Below, one piece after another: positions 16,652 through 24,930 of a DNA stretch of 64,000 nucleotides. The stretch lies in contig NZ_CP107783.1 of the NCBI RefSeq assembly GCF_036345255.1, forward strand, positions 3,521,501 through 3,585,500, read 5' to 3'. The DNA is from Streptomyces sp. NBC_00569 (GTDB lineage Bacteria > Actinomycetota > Actinomycetes > Streptomycetales > Streptomycetaceae). The position numbers were made by a program, and so were the translations under genes. The notes under the pieces were generated by a model. The model saw only the letters and a list, made by a program, of their open reading frames with translations, searched no databases and had not been told where the DNA came from. Position 1 is the first letter of the stretch; the number at the start of each line of letters is the position of its first letter.

Positions 16652-17515
16652 ATGACACCTACGCTCGTGCAGCGGCACCTCCCCCACGCAGGGCGCGTGC
16701 CCCGCGTGGACCTGTGCGCACGCGCGCGTGACTGGGCGGAGATACAGGAGCGGATGCTGGTCCCGCTCTACGAAGCGGTCTACGAACGGCTGGAGGTCGG
16801 CGAAGCGGCCGGCACCCGGCTTCTCGGCCTCGGCTGCGGCTCGGGGCTCGCCCTATTGATGGCGGCGTCGCGGGGCGCGGCGGTCACGGGCGTCGAGGCG
16901 GCCGCGCCCGAGCGGCTCGCACTGGCCAGAGAGCGTCTCCAGGGCGAGACGCGGAGCACGCGCGCGCGTGGTGACACGCGACTGACCGAAGGGGGCCCCG
17001 GGGACGCGGCGGAACCGGACGATGCGCCGTACAACCTGATCACCGCGTTCCAGCCGATCGGCTGCATGGCGGGTGACTCCGAGGGGCTCGGCGCGCTCCT
17101 GGAGTCGGCGTCGCCGTTCGCCGAGCGGGGTACTCCCGTGGTGCTGGCCGGCTGGGGTCCGCCGGAGCGGTGCGCGACGTCGTCGGTCCTGCGGGTCGCG
17201 ACGAAGCTCGCCGATCCGCTGCGCAGCGCGGGCAGTTGGCGGCCGGCGCTCCGCGACGACCTGGAGGAGGTCACACATCGGGCCGGGCTGAGGCCGGACG
17301 GCTCGGGCCGGGTCGCCTGTCCGTTCGGCTACGCGGACGTGGACAGCGCCGTGCGCGGGCTGCTGTCGACGGGGCTGTTCGACGCGGCGATCGGCGCGAC
17401 GGACCGGTCCCAGGTCGAGAAGGAGATGACGGAGGCACTGCACCCGCATCAGCGGCAGGACGGGACGGTGTGGATGCCGAACGTGTTCCGCTACGTGATC
17501 GCGCGCACGCCGTGA
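16652..17515 (+). CDS. SAM-dependent methyltransferase-like protein
   Basis: Protein of 287 residues with a class I methyltransferase motif I, TRLLGLGCGSGLALLMAASR, followed by VTGVEAAAPERLALARERL (acidic residue after strand 2). The middle (YNLITAFQPIGCMAGDSEG) and end (MPNVFRYVIARTP) resemble streptomycete small-molecule or protein methyltransferase-like proteins, often annotated only by fold. Divergent from proS across 222 bp, and convergent with ftsH with only 6 bp between stops. Substrate unknown; the second motif is weak, so activity is not certain. Confidence 0.75.
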   Translation: MTPTLVQRHLPHAGRVPRVDLCARARDWAEIQERMLVPLYEAVYERLEVGEAAGTRLLGLGCGSGLALLMAASRGAAVTGVEAAAPERLALARERLQGETRSTRARGDTRLTEGGPGDAAEPDDAPYNLITAFQPIGCMAGDSEGLGALLESASPFAERGTPVVLAGWGPPERCATSSVLRVATKLADPLRSAGSWRPALRDDLEEVTHRAGLRPDGSGRVACPFGYADVDSAVRGLLSTGLFDAAIGATDRSQVEKEMTEALHPHQRQDGTVWMPNVFRYVIARTP

Positions 17516-17521
17516 CGGTCG

Positions 17522-19531
17522 CTAGCGGTCGGTCTCCGTCCCCTGGCCGTCGGTGTCCTGGGTCCCCTGAGTCCCCTGCGCCTCCTCGTCCTTGGTGAGG
17601 CGGATGACGCCAGCGACGCGGTAGGCCTCCGCCTCGTCCAGGGTCTCGTTCGCGAGGAGTGCCGCGGCCAGGGCGTCCAACTGGCCGCGGTGGTCGCGGA
17701 GTTTGGTGCAGGCCTCCTCGTAGCACTCGTCGACGATGCGGCGCATCTCGTGGTCGATGGCGTCGAGGGTGTGCGGCGCGGCGGAGAGCCCGTATGCCTG
17801 CTGGGCGTCACTCGGCAGGGCGGAGAGGCGGCCGATGCGGTCGCTCATGCCCCAGCGGGCGACCATGCCTCGCGCGATGTTCGTGACCTGTTCGAGGTCG
17901 TTCTCGGCGCCGGTGGTGACGAGCCCGTATACGACCTGTTCGGCCGCCATGCCGCCGAGCGCGCCGATGATGCGGCCGCGCAGGTACTCCTCCGTGTAGG
18001 CGTATCTGTCGGCGTCGGGCGTGGAGAGGGTGACGCCGAGTGCGCGGCCGCGCGGCACGATGGTGATCTTGCGGACGGGGTCGGCGCCGGGCTGGAGCAT
18101 GCCGAGCAGGGCGTGGCCGCTCTCGTGGTAGGCGGTGCGGCGGCGCTCCTCGTCCGGCATGACGAGGGGCCGTTCGGCGCCCAGTTGGACCTTTTCCAGG
18201 GCCTGGGAGAGGTCGGTCTGGGTGACGGTCTTCTGCTGGCGCTTGACGGCGAGGAGGGCGGCCTCGTTGGTGAGGTTGGCGAGGTCGGCACCGGTCATGC
18301 CCGGGGTCGTGCGGGCGACCTGCAGCAGGTCCACGTCCGGGGCGAGCGGGATCTGCCGGGTGTGGATCTTGAGGATGGCCTCGCGGCCGCCGCGGTCGGG
18401 CGGGCTGACGGTCACGACGCGGTCGAAGCGGCCGGGGCGGGTGAGGGCCGGGTCGAGGACGTCCGCGCGGTTGGTGGCCGCGATGACGATGACGCCCTCG
18501 GATCCCGAGAAGCCGTCCATCTCGGTGAGGATCTGGTTGAGGGTCTGTTCGCGCTCGTCGTGGCCGCCCATGGCGGAGCCGCCGCCGCGGGCCCGCCCGA
18601 TGGTGTCGATCTCGTCGATGAAGATGATCGAGGGCGCCACCTTGCGGGCCTCGGCGAAGAGTTCGCGTACGCGCGAGGCGCCGACTCCGACGATCATCTC
18701 GATGAACTCGGAGGCGGACGCGGAGAAGAACGGCACCCCGGCCTCGCCCGCGACGGCCCTGGCCAGGAGCGTCTTGCCGGTTCCCGGCGGGCCCGACAGG
18801 AGGACACCGCGAGGCATCTTCGCGCCCATCGCGCGATAGGCGTCGGGGTTCTTGAGGAAGTCGACGACGTCACTGAGCTCGCCCTGCACCTCGTCGATGC
18901 CGGCGACGTCCGCGAACGTCGTGCGCTGCACCCCGGGCTCCAGCTCGACCGGCTTGGGCGGCTGCTTGCGCCCGAGCATTCCTCCCCCGATGCCGCCGCC
19001 CATGCCCTGTCGCATCCGCCGCGCGATGAAGATCCACAGCACGACGAGCAGGAACATCGGGGCGAGGGAGAGGAGGAGGTTGGCGAGGAAGCTGCGCTCC
19101 TGGACGACCGGCGAGGCCGTCACGGTGACGTTGTGCTTCTCCAGGTTCGCCCAGAGGTCGTCGTCCGCGAAGGACGGCCGCTGGGTCTTGAACTTGGTGT
19201 AGTTCTTGCTCGAGCTGTCACTGCCGTCGGGCGTGGGCTGCTCCTTCTTGAGCTGGCCCTGGATCGCGTCACCCTTGGAGTAGATCTTGGTGACGTTGTT
19301 GTCGGCGACCTGCTTGCTGAACTCGGTGTACGAGATCGTCGGCTCGTTGCCCCGGTTGAAGAACGACAGCACGAGGTTGGCGATGAGGTAGACGATCAGA
19401 GCGGTGAGAATGAGGCCGCCCCAGCCGCCCGGCATCTTCTTGCGCGGCGGCTTGGCGGGCTGCGGAGGCGGCGCCCCCTCGGAGCGCCACGGCTGGTCCG
19501 TCCGGTCGCGCGGGGGTACGGGGTTGGCCAC
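17522..19531 (-). CDS. ftsH: ATP-dependent zinc metalloprotease FtsH
   Basis: Membrane-anchored AAA+ protease of 669 residues for quality control of membrane and some regulatory proteins. Two membrane helices, [20 protein letters not shown] (about residue 40) and [20 protein letters not shown] (about 170), flank an extracytoplasmic region. Walker A is GPPGTGKT, Walker B IIFIDEID, second region of homology [20 protein letters not shown]. The zinc site is HESGH with the third ligand in GAENDLEQ. The GTG start has GGAGGAG 8 nt upstream. Divergent from yhfZ; both promoters lie in 93 bp. The C-terminal tail has [16 protein letters not shown] repeats. Other FtsH copies are common in the genus. Confidence 0.95.
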   Translation of the reverse strand: MANPVPPRDRTDQPWRSEGAPPPQPAKPPRKKMPGGWGGLILTALIVYLIANLVLSFFNRGNEPTISYTEFSKQVADNNVTKIYSKGDAIQGQLKKEQPTPDGSDSSSKNYTKFKTQRPSFADDDLWANLEKHNVTVTASPVVQERSFLANLLLSLAPMFLLVVLWIFIARRMRQGMGGGIGGGMLGRKQPPKPVELEPGVQRTTFADVAGIDEVQGELSDVVDFLKNPDAYRAMGAKMPRGVLLSGPPGTGKTLLARAVAGEAGVPFFSASASEFIEMIVGVGASRVRELFAEARKVAPSIIFIDEIDTIGRARGGGSAMGGHDEREQTLNQILTEMDGFSGSEGVIVIAATNRADVLDPALTRPGRFDRVVTVSPPDRGGREAILKIHTRQIPLAPDVDLLQVARTTPGMTGADLANLTNEAALLAVKRQQKTVTQTDLSQALEKVQLGAERPLVMPDEERRRTAYHESGHALLGMLQPGADPVRKITIVPRGRALGVTLSTPDADRYAYTEEYLRGRIIGALGGMAAEQVVYGLVTTGAENDLEQVTNIARGMVARWGMSDRIGRLSALPSDAQQAYGLSAAPHTLDAIDHEMRRIVDECYEEACTKLRDHRGQLDALAAALLANETLDEAEAYRVAGVIRLTKDEEAQGTQGTQDTDGQGTETDR

Positions 19532-19588
19532 GCCTGCTCTCCTCCTGCCGTCACGCCTCCCGCCCATGACCGCACACATCCGGGACCC

Positions 19589-19618
19589 TTGCCAGTATCC
19601 AGAATCCTGGTTACTGTC
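19589..19618 (+). promoter_or_regulatory. yhfZ promoter with shared 23-bp element
   Basis: TTGCCA and TACTGT are spaced by 17 bp, a good -35/-10 pair. The start point expected 7 nt after the -10 box coincides with the GTG of the yhfZ-like gene, so the mRNA may be leaderless. From 19596 to 19618 the sequence TATCCAGAATCCTG-G-TTA-C-TGTC matches a second copy at 20611-20633 in 21 of 23 positions. The element overlaps the spacer and -10, where a repressor or activator would act. Confidence 0.7.
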
Positions 19619-19624
19619 CGAGCC

Positions 19625-20563
19625 GTGAACGGTTTCGACGAGCGCTTCCTTACGCGCAACGGCCTCGCGGCCCGCCAGCTCGCGGTCCTGCTGCTCAACC
19701 ACGAGCCCGACACACGACTGCCCCGGGTCCGCGACTTCGCCGAGGAACTGGGGTGCGGAAACGGCACGGTTCAGGCCGCTCTGCGGCTCCTGGAGGAGTC
19801 CGGCGCCATCGAGACCGCCGCACGCGGCCACCTGGGCACCTTCCTGGTGCGCTCCGAGCGCTCCGTCCTGTGGCGCCTCTCCGGCCTCGGCACTCTGCTC
19901 GCCGCGATGCCCCTCCCCTACTCCCGCCGCTACGAGGGCCTGGCCACCGGCCTGCGGACCGCCTTCGAGGAGGCGGGCACGCCGTTCGCGATCACGTTCA
20001 TGCGGGGCGCGGGCGCCCGGACCACGGCCCTGCTCGAAGGCAAGGTCGACCTGGTGGTGCTCTCGCGCTTCGCCGCCGACCGGCTGATCGAGGAGCATCC
20101 GGTGGAGCTCGTCGCCGACCTGGGCCCGGCCACGTACGTCGGCGCCCATGGGCTGCTGCTGCGCGAGGGTGCCTCGCTCGACGCGCCCGGCCTGCGGATC
20201 GCCGTGGACCCCACCTCCGAGGACCAGCGCATGCTCGCCGAGCGCGCGTTCGCCGCGCGCACCGACATCGAGTGGGTCGAGTCCTCGTACATGCAGCTGC
20301 GGGACCTGTTCGCGCGGAACCTGGCCGACGCCACCGTCTGGAACCTCGACGAGGTACAGGGCCGGACGGGGATGGGCGGGGAGGTGCTGCCGCTGGGTGA
20401 CGAGGTCACCCGCGATCTGTCCCTGCGCAACTCCAGCGCGGCGATCATCGGCAGGACCGAGGGCGCGAAGGCGCTCTCCGCGGTGCGGGACGCGATCGAC
20501 CTGTCGACCGTGACGTCACTGCAGGCCGAGGTGTTGCGGGGCGAGCGCGTGCCGTCGTACTGA
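19625..20563 (+). CDS. yhfZ: YhfZ-like GntR-type regulator with ligand-binding domain
   Basis: Regulator of 312 residues matching the E. coli YhfZ architecture. Residues 20-80 form a GntR/HTH winged helix (RLPRVRDFAEELGCGNGTVQ, then ALRLLEESGAIE) and the wing GHLGTFLV. The remainder resembles a periplasmic-binding-type sensor: MPLPYSRRYEGLATGLRTAF, EGKVDLVVLSRFAADRLIE, LGPATYVGAHGLLLREGASL. It starts with GTG and has no Shine-Dalgarno site, in keeping with a leaderless transcript. First gene of the yhf-like cluster and the likely regulator of the two copies of the 23-bp element; ligand unknown. Confidence 0.85.
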   Translation: MNGFDERFLTRNGLAARQLAVLLLNHEPDTRLPRVRDFAEELGCGNGTVQAALRLLEESGAIETAARGHLGTFLVRSERSVLWRLSGLGTLLAAMPLPYSRRYEGLATGLRTAFEEAGTPFAITFMRGAGARTTALLEGKVDLVVLSRFAADRLIEEHPVELVADLGPATYVGAHGLLLREGASLDAPGLRIAVDPTSEDQRMLAERAFAARTDIEWVESSYMQLRDLFARNLADATVWNLDEVQGRTGMGGEVLPLGDEVTRDLSLRNSSAAIIGRTEGAKALSAVRDAIDLSTVTSLQAEVLRGERVPSY

Positions 20564-20603
20564 GCCGGCGGGGTGGGGTGGAGGGATTCGCCCGCCCTTC
20601 CCA

Positions 20604-20633
20604 GGCTGAATATCCAGAATCCTGATTATTGTC
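20604..20633 (+). promoter_or_regulatory. Second copy of the 23-bp element, upstream of yhfY
   Basis: TATCCAGAATCCTG-A-TTA-T-TGTC at 20611-20633, 21 of 23 bases identical to the copy before yhfZ. The aligned -10 is TATTGT; the aligned -35 (GGCTGA) is poor, so this promoter might need an activator. The core AATC-CT-GATT is a perfect inverted repeat here. It lies 31 nt before the yhfY start codon, leaving room for an ordinary leader with GGAAGGAG. It implies a second transcript for the seven enzyme/transport genes. Confidence 0.65.
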
Positions 20634-20664
20634 GAATTGGCCAGTGGCCCCGGAAGGAGATCCC

Positions 20665-21066
20665 ATGGACGACCGACTCGCCCTCCGTATCCGGCTGTTC
20701 CGCGAAGGCGGCCAGGTCAGGCCCGAGGTCGCCGACTTCGTGACCGCCGAACTCACCGCCCTGGCGGAGCGCGGGAACGAGGTGACCGAGCAGACCGCCG
20801 GCATGCTCACCAGCCATCTGATGATGGCGCTCACCCGGCTCGTCGACGGGGAGCCGATCGAGCAGTTCCTCACCGACGAGCAGGTGGCCGCGGAACTGGC
20901 CGGCCACCCCCACGCCGTGTCCGGCGCCCGCGAGGTCGCCGCCCGCGCCCGCGAACGGCTCGGCGCCACCCTGCCCGACTCCGAGGTCAACTTCCTGGCC
21001 ATGCATCTCGCGGTGCTGGCGGGACAGCCATCAACCGACTCCCAACCCCCAAGGACCACCCCATGA
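20665..21066 (+). CDS. yhfY: YhfY-like PRD-domain protein
   Basis: Single PTS-regulation-domain-like protein of 133 residues, with no DNA-binding domain. All-helical pattern with PEVADFVTAELTALAERGNE, GMLTSHLMMALTRLVDGEPI and DSEVNFLAMHLAVLAGQP; conserved His residues in TSHLMM and AMHLAV fit sites phosphorylated or sensed in PRDs. A strong GGAAGGAG precedes the ATG. The stop overlaps the start of the next gene (ATGA). No PTS components are visible in the window; a PRD here suggests cross-talk with HPr or a regulatory interaction with YhfZ (inference). Confidence 0.8.
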   Translation: MDDRLALRIRLFREGGQVRPEVADFVTAELTALAERGNEVTEQTAGMLTSHLMMALTRLVDGEPIEQFLTDEQVAAELAGHPHAVSGAREVAARARERLGATLPDSEVNFLAMHLAVLAGQPSTDSQPPRTTP

Positions 21067-21419
21067 AGAAGATCCTCACCGGCGGCGTAGGCAAGGTCGA
21101 GGTCGTCGGGACCGTCAAGGCGCTCGCCCTCGACGGCGTCGAGATCGTCGCCTCCAGCGACATGGACGCCGCGATGAAGCTCCGCGTGGGCCAGGCCGAC
21201 TTCTACCTCGGCACCTGCCACACCGGCGCCGGCGCCTCGCTCGGCGTCCTCGTCGGGCTCATGGGCCGGCCCGCGTGCCACACCTTCGGGCGTTCCGTAC
21301 CGACCGAGGACCAGGTCAACTCCCTGCTCGACCAGGGCAAGAAGGTCTTCGGCTTCTCCATGGACCAGATCGACGTCATCGCTCCGCTGATCGCCCGCGC
21401 CATCGCCGCGCGCGCCTGA
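21063..21419 (+). CDS. yhfU: DUF2620 protein (YhfU-like)
   Basis: Small protein of 118 residues. Start MKKILTGGVGKVEVVGTVKA, then VEIVASSDMDAAMKLRVGQA, DFYLGTCHTGAGASLGVLVG and VFGFSMDQIDVIAPLIARAI. The glycine-rich segments suggest an alpha/beta fold; the Cys-His pair in GTCHTGAG may be functional. Translationally coupled to yhfY (ATGA overlap). Family function unknown. It always accompanies YhfT in such clusters, so a partner role for the membrane protein is plausible but unproven. Confidence 0.82.
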   Translation: MKKILTGGVGKVEVVGTVKALALDGVEIVASSDMDAAMKLRVGQADFYLGTCHTGAGASLGVLVGLMGRPACHTFGRSVPTEDQVNSLLDQGKKVFGFSMDQIDVIAPLIARAIAARA

Positions 21420-21459
21420 TCACACCAGGCACCTCCGCCCCGGGCACGAAGGAGATCCC

Positions 21460-22809
21460 GTGAGCCCCGTGAACACCACTCTCGCCGCAGGTGCGAACCT
21501 CGACCTCTCCCTGGCGCAGCAGTTGACCGTGATCGCCCTGTGCGCGCTGACCGCGTTCATCTCGCACATGGCGCTGGCCGTCTTCAACGACGGTGTACGC
21601 CCGTTCATGCTGGACTTCATCCAGGGCCGGTCCACCCGCAGCGCCACCGCCGCGGTCTCCTTCGGGCTCTCCGCCGGGTTCGTCTTCGGTCTCGGCGCGC
21701 CGATGGCCCTGTCCACCGGCGTACTCAACCCGTGGCTGCTGTTCCTGCCCACGGACATCCTCGGGCTGCTCGCCCCGAAGAAGTGGATCGCGCCGATCCT
21801 GGGCGGTGCCTGGGGCGCCGTCGTCGTGTTCGGCCTGAACGGTGCGAACGACGTGGCCCACGACCTGCCGGTCGACTTCCTCACCGCGATGCAGCAGATG
21901 TCGACGCCGATCCTGTTCCTGTTCACGCTGTTCCCGGTGCTGGCGATCACCAAGCAGTTCGGGCGCGTGTGGGGCGGCGTCGCGGGCGTCCTCGAACTGG
22001 CCCTGGTCGTGATGACCATGAAGATCTGGCCGAACATGTTCGCGGGCGCGCTCGCCATGGCGGTCGGTGTCCTGATGCTCATCGGCCTCGCGATCGCCAA
22101 GGACGTCCGGGAGCGCAAGGCCGCGCGGGCCGAGGGCGGCGGCGTCGAGGAAGTGGTCCTCGCGGACGACCCGATGGCGTCGCTGTTCAGTGCTGGCGCG
22201 GCCAGACTGCGCAAGTTCCTTCCGCTGTTCATGGTGCTCGGCGCCGGCGTCTGTGTGCTCGCGCAGATGCACATATTCGGCGGTGGTGAGGCCACCAGCT
22301 TCCTGATCGCGAAGGGGCACTACAGCGAGGCCGCCCAGGTCGACTTCTACCGGGTGTTCGGCTTCATCCCGCTGATCGCGACGACGGCGCTCGCCTCGGG
22401 GGCGTACGGCATCGCGGGCTTCACGCTCGTCTACCCCATCGGCTATCTGCTGCCGAACCCGTTCCTCGCGGCGATCGTCGGCGCGGCCGTGTTCGCCGTC
22501 GAGGTGCTCGCCCTCTCCTACATCGGCAAGTTCCTCGGCAAGCTGCCGACCGTGCGCGACTCGTCCGAGCATCTGCGCAGCGCCATCACCGACACGCTCC
22601 AGCTGGCGATCCTCTTCGGTTCGCTGATGGCGGCCAACGCCATGGGCGCCGGCCTCGGCATCCTCGTCGTCGGCGGGCTCTACCTGCTGAACGAGGCGAT
22701 GGGCCGGCCCGTCGTACGGATGGCGGCCGCTCCCGCCGCGGTGATCGTCGGCGGCGTCCTGCTCAACCTCCTGTACTGGCTCGACCTGTTCACCCCCGTC
22801 AAGGGCTGA
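21460..22809 (+). CDS. yhfT: YhfT-like multi-spanning membrane protein
   Basis: Integral membrane protein of 449 residues with about eleven hydrophobic segments, for example LTVIALCALTAFISHMALAV, AAVSFGLSAGFVFGLGAPMA, PILFLFTLFPVLAI, LFMVLGAGVCVLAQMHIF, AAIVGAAVFAVEVLALSYIG and AAVIVGGVLLNLLYWLDLF. A basic loop (AKDVRERKAARAEGGG) lies between the two halves. GAAGGAG precedes the GTG start. The conserved acidic/polar sites NDGVRPFMLDF and NGANDVAHDLPVDF could bind a substrate. Probably a transporter for the compound handled by the cluster; substrate not known. Confidence 0.83.
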   Translation: MSPVNTTLAAGANLDLSLAQQLTVIALCALTAFISHMALAVFNDGVRPFMLDFIQGRSTRSATAAVSFGLSAGFVFGLGAPMALSTGVLNPWLLFLPTDILGLLAPKKWIAPILGGAWGAVVVFGLNGANDVAHDLPVDFLTAMQQMSTPILFLFTLFPVLAITKQFGRVWGGVAGVLELALVVMTMKIWPNMFAGALAMAVGVLMLIGLAIAKDVRERKAARAEGGGVEEVVLADDPMASLFSAGAARLRKFLPLFMVLGAGVCVLAQMHIFGGGEATSFLIAKGHYSEAAQVDFYRVFGFIPLIATTALASGAYGIAGFTLVYPIGYLLPNPFLAAIVGAAVFAVEVLALSYIGKFLGKLPTVRDSSEHLRSAITDTLQLAILFGSLMAANAMGAGLGILVVGGLYLLNEAMGRPVVRMAAAPAAVIVGGVLLNLLYWLDLFTPVKG

Positions 22810-22838
22810 GGCCGGGTACGTACGCCGGGAAGGAAACC

Positions 22839-23789
22839 ATGCACACCCCGCCCCTCATCCACACCGTCACCGGCCCGCTCCCCGCGGCTGCCGTACGTGG
22901 CCCGGCCCTCGCCCACGAGCATCTGGTGCTCGACCTCGACCGGCGCGGCGACGGCGGCGCCGTCCTCGACCCCGAGGCGCACGGACCGGCCGTCACGTCC
23001 GAACTGGCCGCCCTGCGCGAGGAGTTCGGCCTCGCCCTGGTGATCGAGCTGACCTGCCGCGGCATGGGGCGCGACCCGCGTGCCCTGGCCCGGATCTCCC
23101 GGGACGCGCAGGTCGCCGTCGTCGCGGCCACCGGCTGGTACTACGAGCCGTTCCACCCGTCCGAACTGGCCGACGCGGGGGTCGGACAGCTGGCCGACAC
23201 ACTGGTCCGCGAGATCGACGGCGGTCTCGGGTCCACGGGCGTCCGGCCGGGCGTCCTCGGCGAGGTCGGCAGCCACGGTGACGTGCCCAGCGAGCCGGAG
23301 TCACGTGCGCTGCGCGCCGCGGCGCGGGCCGCCGTCGCCACGGGCCTGTCGGTCGCCACGCACGCGCAGCTCGGCCGCGGCGGGCTCGCCCAGCTGGAGC
23401 TGCTCACGGCCGAGGGCCTCGCCCCGCACCGGATCTCGGTCGGCCACCAGGACCTCCTCGACGATCCGGCCGTGCACAAGGAGCTGGCCGCGAGCGGCGC
23501 GTACGTCGCGTTCGACACGGTCGGCAAGGAGAGCTACCAGAGCGACGACGTCCGGCTCCGGCTGCTGCTCGCCCTCGTCGAGGCCGGCTACGCCGACCGT
23601 GTCCTGCTCAGCTGCGACATCTCGCGCCACGGCTATCTGGAGCGCGAGGGCGGTCAGGGTTACGGGCATCTGTTCCGGTCGTTCCTGCCCCGGGCGCGTG
23701 CCGCGGGCGTGGACGACGCACTGGTGGAGCTGATGACACGCCACAATCCGCTGCGCTTTCTGACCGGCGCGAGCGTGGAGGAGATCTGA
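22839..23789 (+). CDS. php: Phosphotriesterase-homology protein (Php-like)
   Basis: Amidohydrolase-superfamily protein of 316 residues related to E. coli PHP. The TIM-barrel metal ligands are visible: HEH in LAHEHLVLDLD (about residue 27), Glu in VLGEVGSHGDVP (about 141, where phosphotriesterase has carboxylated Lys and E. coli PHP uses Glu), His in VATHAQLGRG and ISVGHQDL, and Asp in LLSCDISRHGYL. The substrate of this family is not established and E. coli PHP lacks phosphotriesterase activity. GGAAGGAAACC precedes the ATG; 29 bp after yhfT and 2 bp before yhfS. Confidence 0.85.
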   Translation: MHTPPLIHTVTGPLPAAAVRGPALAHEHLVLDLDRRGDGGAVLDPEAHGPAVTSELAALREEFGLALVIELTCRGMGRDPRALARISRDAQVAVVAATGWYYEPFHPSELADAGVGQLADTLVREIDGGLGSTGVRPGVLGEVGSHGDVPSEPESRALRAAARAAVATGLSVATHAQLGRGGLAQLELLTAEGLAPHRISVGHQDLLDDPAVHKELAASGAYVAFDTVGKESYQSDDVRLRLLLALVEAGYADRVLLSCDISRHGYLEREGGQGYGHLFRSFLPRARAAGVDDALVELMTRHNPLRFLTGASVEEI

Positions 23790-23791
23790 CG

Positions 23792-24928
23792 ATGACGCCC
23801 ACCCGCTCGGCCGCATCCACGCTCCCCGAGACGTTCCCGCTCGCCACGATCCCCGTCGACGAGGCGATGGCCCGGCAGTTCCGGCTGATCGAGTGCACCG
23901 CCGCGCACTTCTCCGGCGAGGAGCTGTTCAACGCCGACGCGGGCGTCGTGCCCGGTCTCGGCCGGCCCCGCACGACCGCCAAGGCCGAGGCGGTGCTCGC
24001 CGACTTCTTCGGGGCCGAGGACGCCGCGTTCGTCCAGGGGGCGGGCACCGGAGCGATCCGTGCCGCGCTGAACGCCGCCGTGAGCGCGGGCGATCCGCTG
24101 CTGATCCACCGGGCGCCGGTGTACCGCACCACCGAGGTCACGCTGCGCGGCATCGGCGTACGCGCCGAGGAGGTCGACTTCAACGACCTGGGCGCGCTGC
24201 GCGAGGCCCTCGCGTCGGGACGCTTCCGGTGGGCGTACGTCCAGCACACCCGGCAGCGGCTCGGCGACTCGTACGACCCGGGCGAGGTGCTCGCCGCGTG
24301 CCGGGCGGCGGGGGTGCGCACGGTCGTCGACGACAACTACGCCGTGCTGCGCGTGCCCGCGTCGGGGGTCGAACTCGGCGCGGACGCCTCCTGCTTCTCG
24401 CTGTTCAAGCTGCACGGGCCCGAAGGCGTGGGCATCGTCGTCGGGGCGCGCGACCTCGTCGCACGGGTCCGGGCGGACAACTACTCGGGCGGTGGTCAGG
24501 TCCAGGGCCATCAGGCGCTGGACGTGCTGCGCGCCCTGACCCACGTGCCGGTGATGTGGGCGGTGCAGTCGCGGGTGGGCGCCCAGGTGGCCGAGCGGCT
24601 CGCCGCCGGTGAGGTGGACGGCGTCGCCGAGGTGCGGCTCGCGAACGCGCAGGACCGGTGTCTGCTCGTGCGTCTCGACCGACCTGTCGCGCGTGAACTC
24701 CCCGCTGTCGCCGCCCGGTTCGGCGCGGCGCCCTATCCCGTCGGCTCCAACTCCCGATACGAGATCGCGCCGCTGTTCTACCGCATGTCCAGTTCGTCCC
24801 TCGACGACTCCCCCGGGCTCGCGGACTGGACGGTGCGGATCAACCCGATGCGGGCGGGCGCCGACCTCGTGATCGACATCCTGCGCCGCTCCCTCGACGT
24901 GCTGAAGCACCACGCAAAGGACGACTGA
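23792..24928 (+). CDS. yhfS: YhfS-like fold-type I PLP enzyme
   Basis: Aminotransferase-fold enzyme of 378 residues. The cofactor Lys is in CFSLFKLHGPEGVGIVVG (about residue 206). The nucleotide-type loop QGAGTGAIRAALNAAVSAGD and the Asp before the cofactor in VVDDNYAVLRV follow the cystathionine-lyase/selenocysteine-synthase pattern. YVQHTRQRLGDSYDPGEVLA matches YhfS relatives. Coupled tightly to php upstream and yhfX downstream (2-bp gaps). Reaction unknown; aldolase, lyase or transferase chemistry on an amino-acid-like substrate is plausible. Confidence 0.83.
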   Translation: MTPTRSAASTLPETFPLATIPVDEAMARQFRLIECTAAHFSGEELFNADAGVVPGLGRPRTTAKAEAVLADFFGAEDAAFVQGAGTGAIRAALNAAVSAGDPLLIHRAPVYRTTEVTLRGIGVRAEEVDFNDLGALREALASGRFRWAYVQHTRQRLGDSYDPGEVLAACRAAGVRTVVDDNYAVLRVPASGVELGADASCFSLFKLHGPEGVGIVVGARDLVARVRADNYSGGGQVQGHQALDVLRALTHVPVMWAVQSRVGAQVAERLAAGEVDGVAEVRLANAQDRCLLVRLDRPVARELPAVAARFGAAPYPVGSNSRYEIAPLFYRMSSSSLDDSPGLADWTVRINPMRAGADLVIDILRRSLDVLKHHAKDD

Positions 24929-24930
24929 CC

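Noticed and set aside
17690..20563. 957-residue open frame on the plus strand across ftsH and the next gene
   Set aside because: It is the antisense of ftsH for most of its length and only becomes real where the yhfZ-like gene begins at 19625. No family motif in the first 640 residues.
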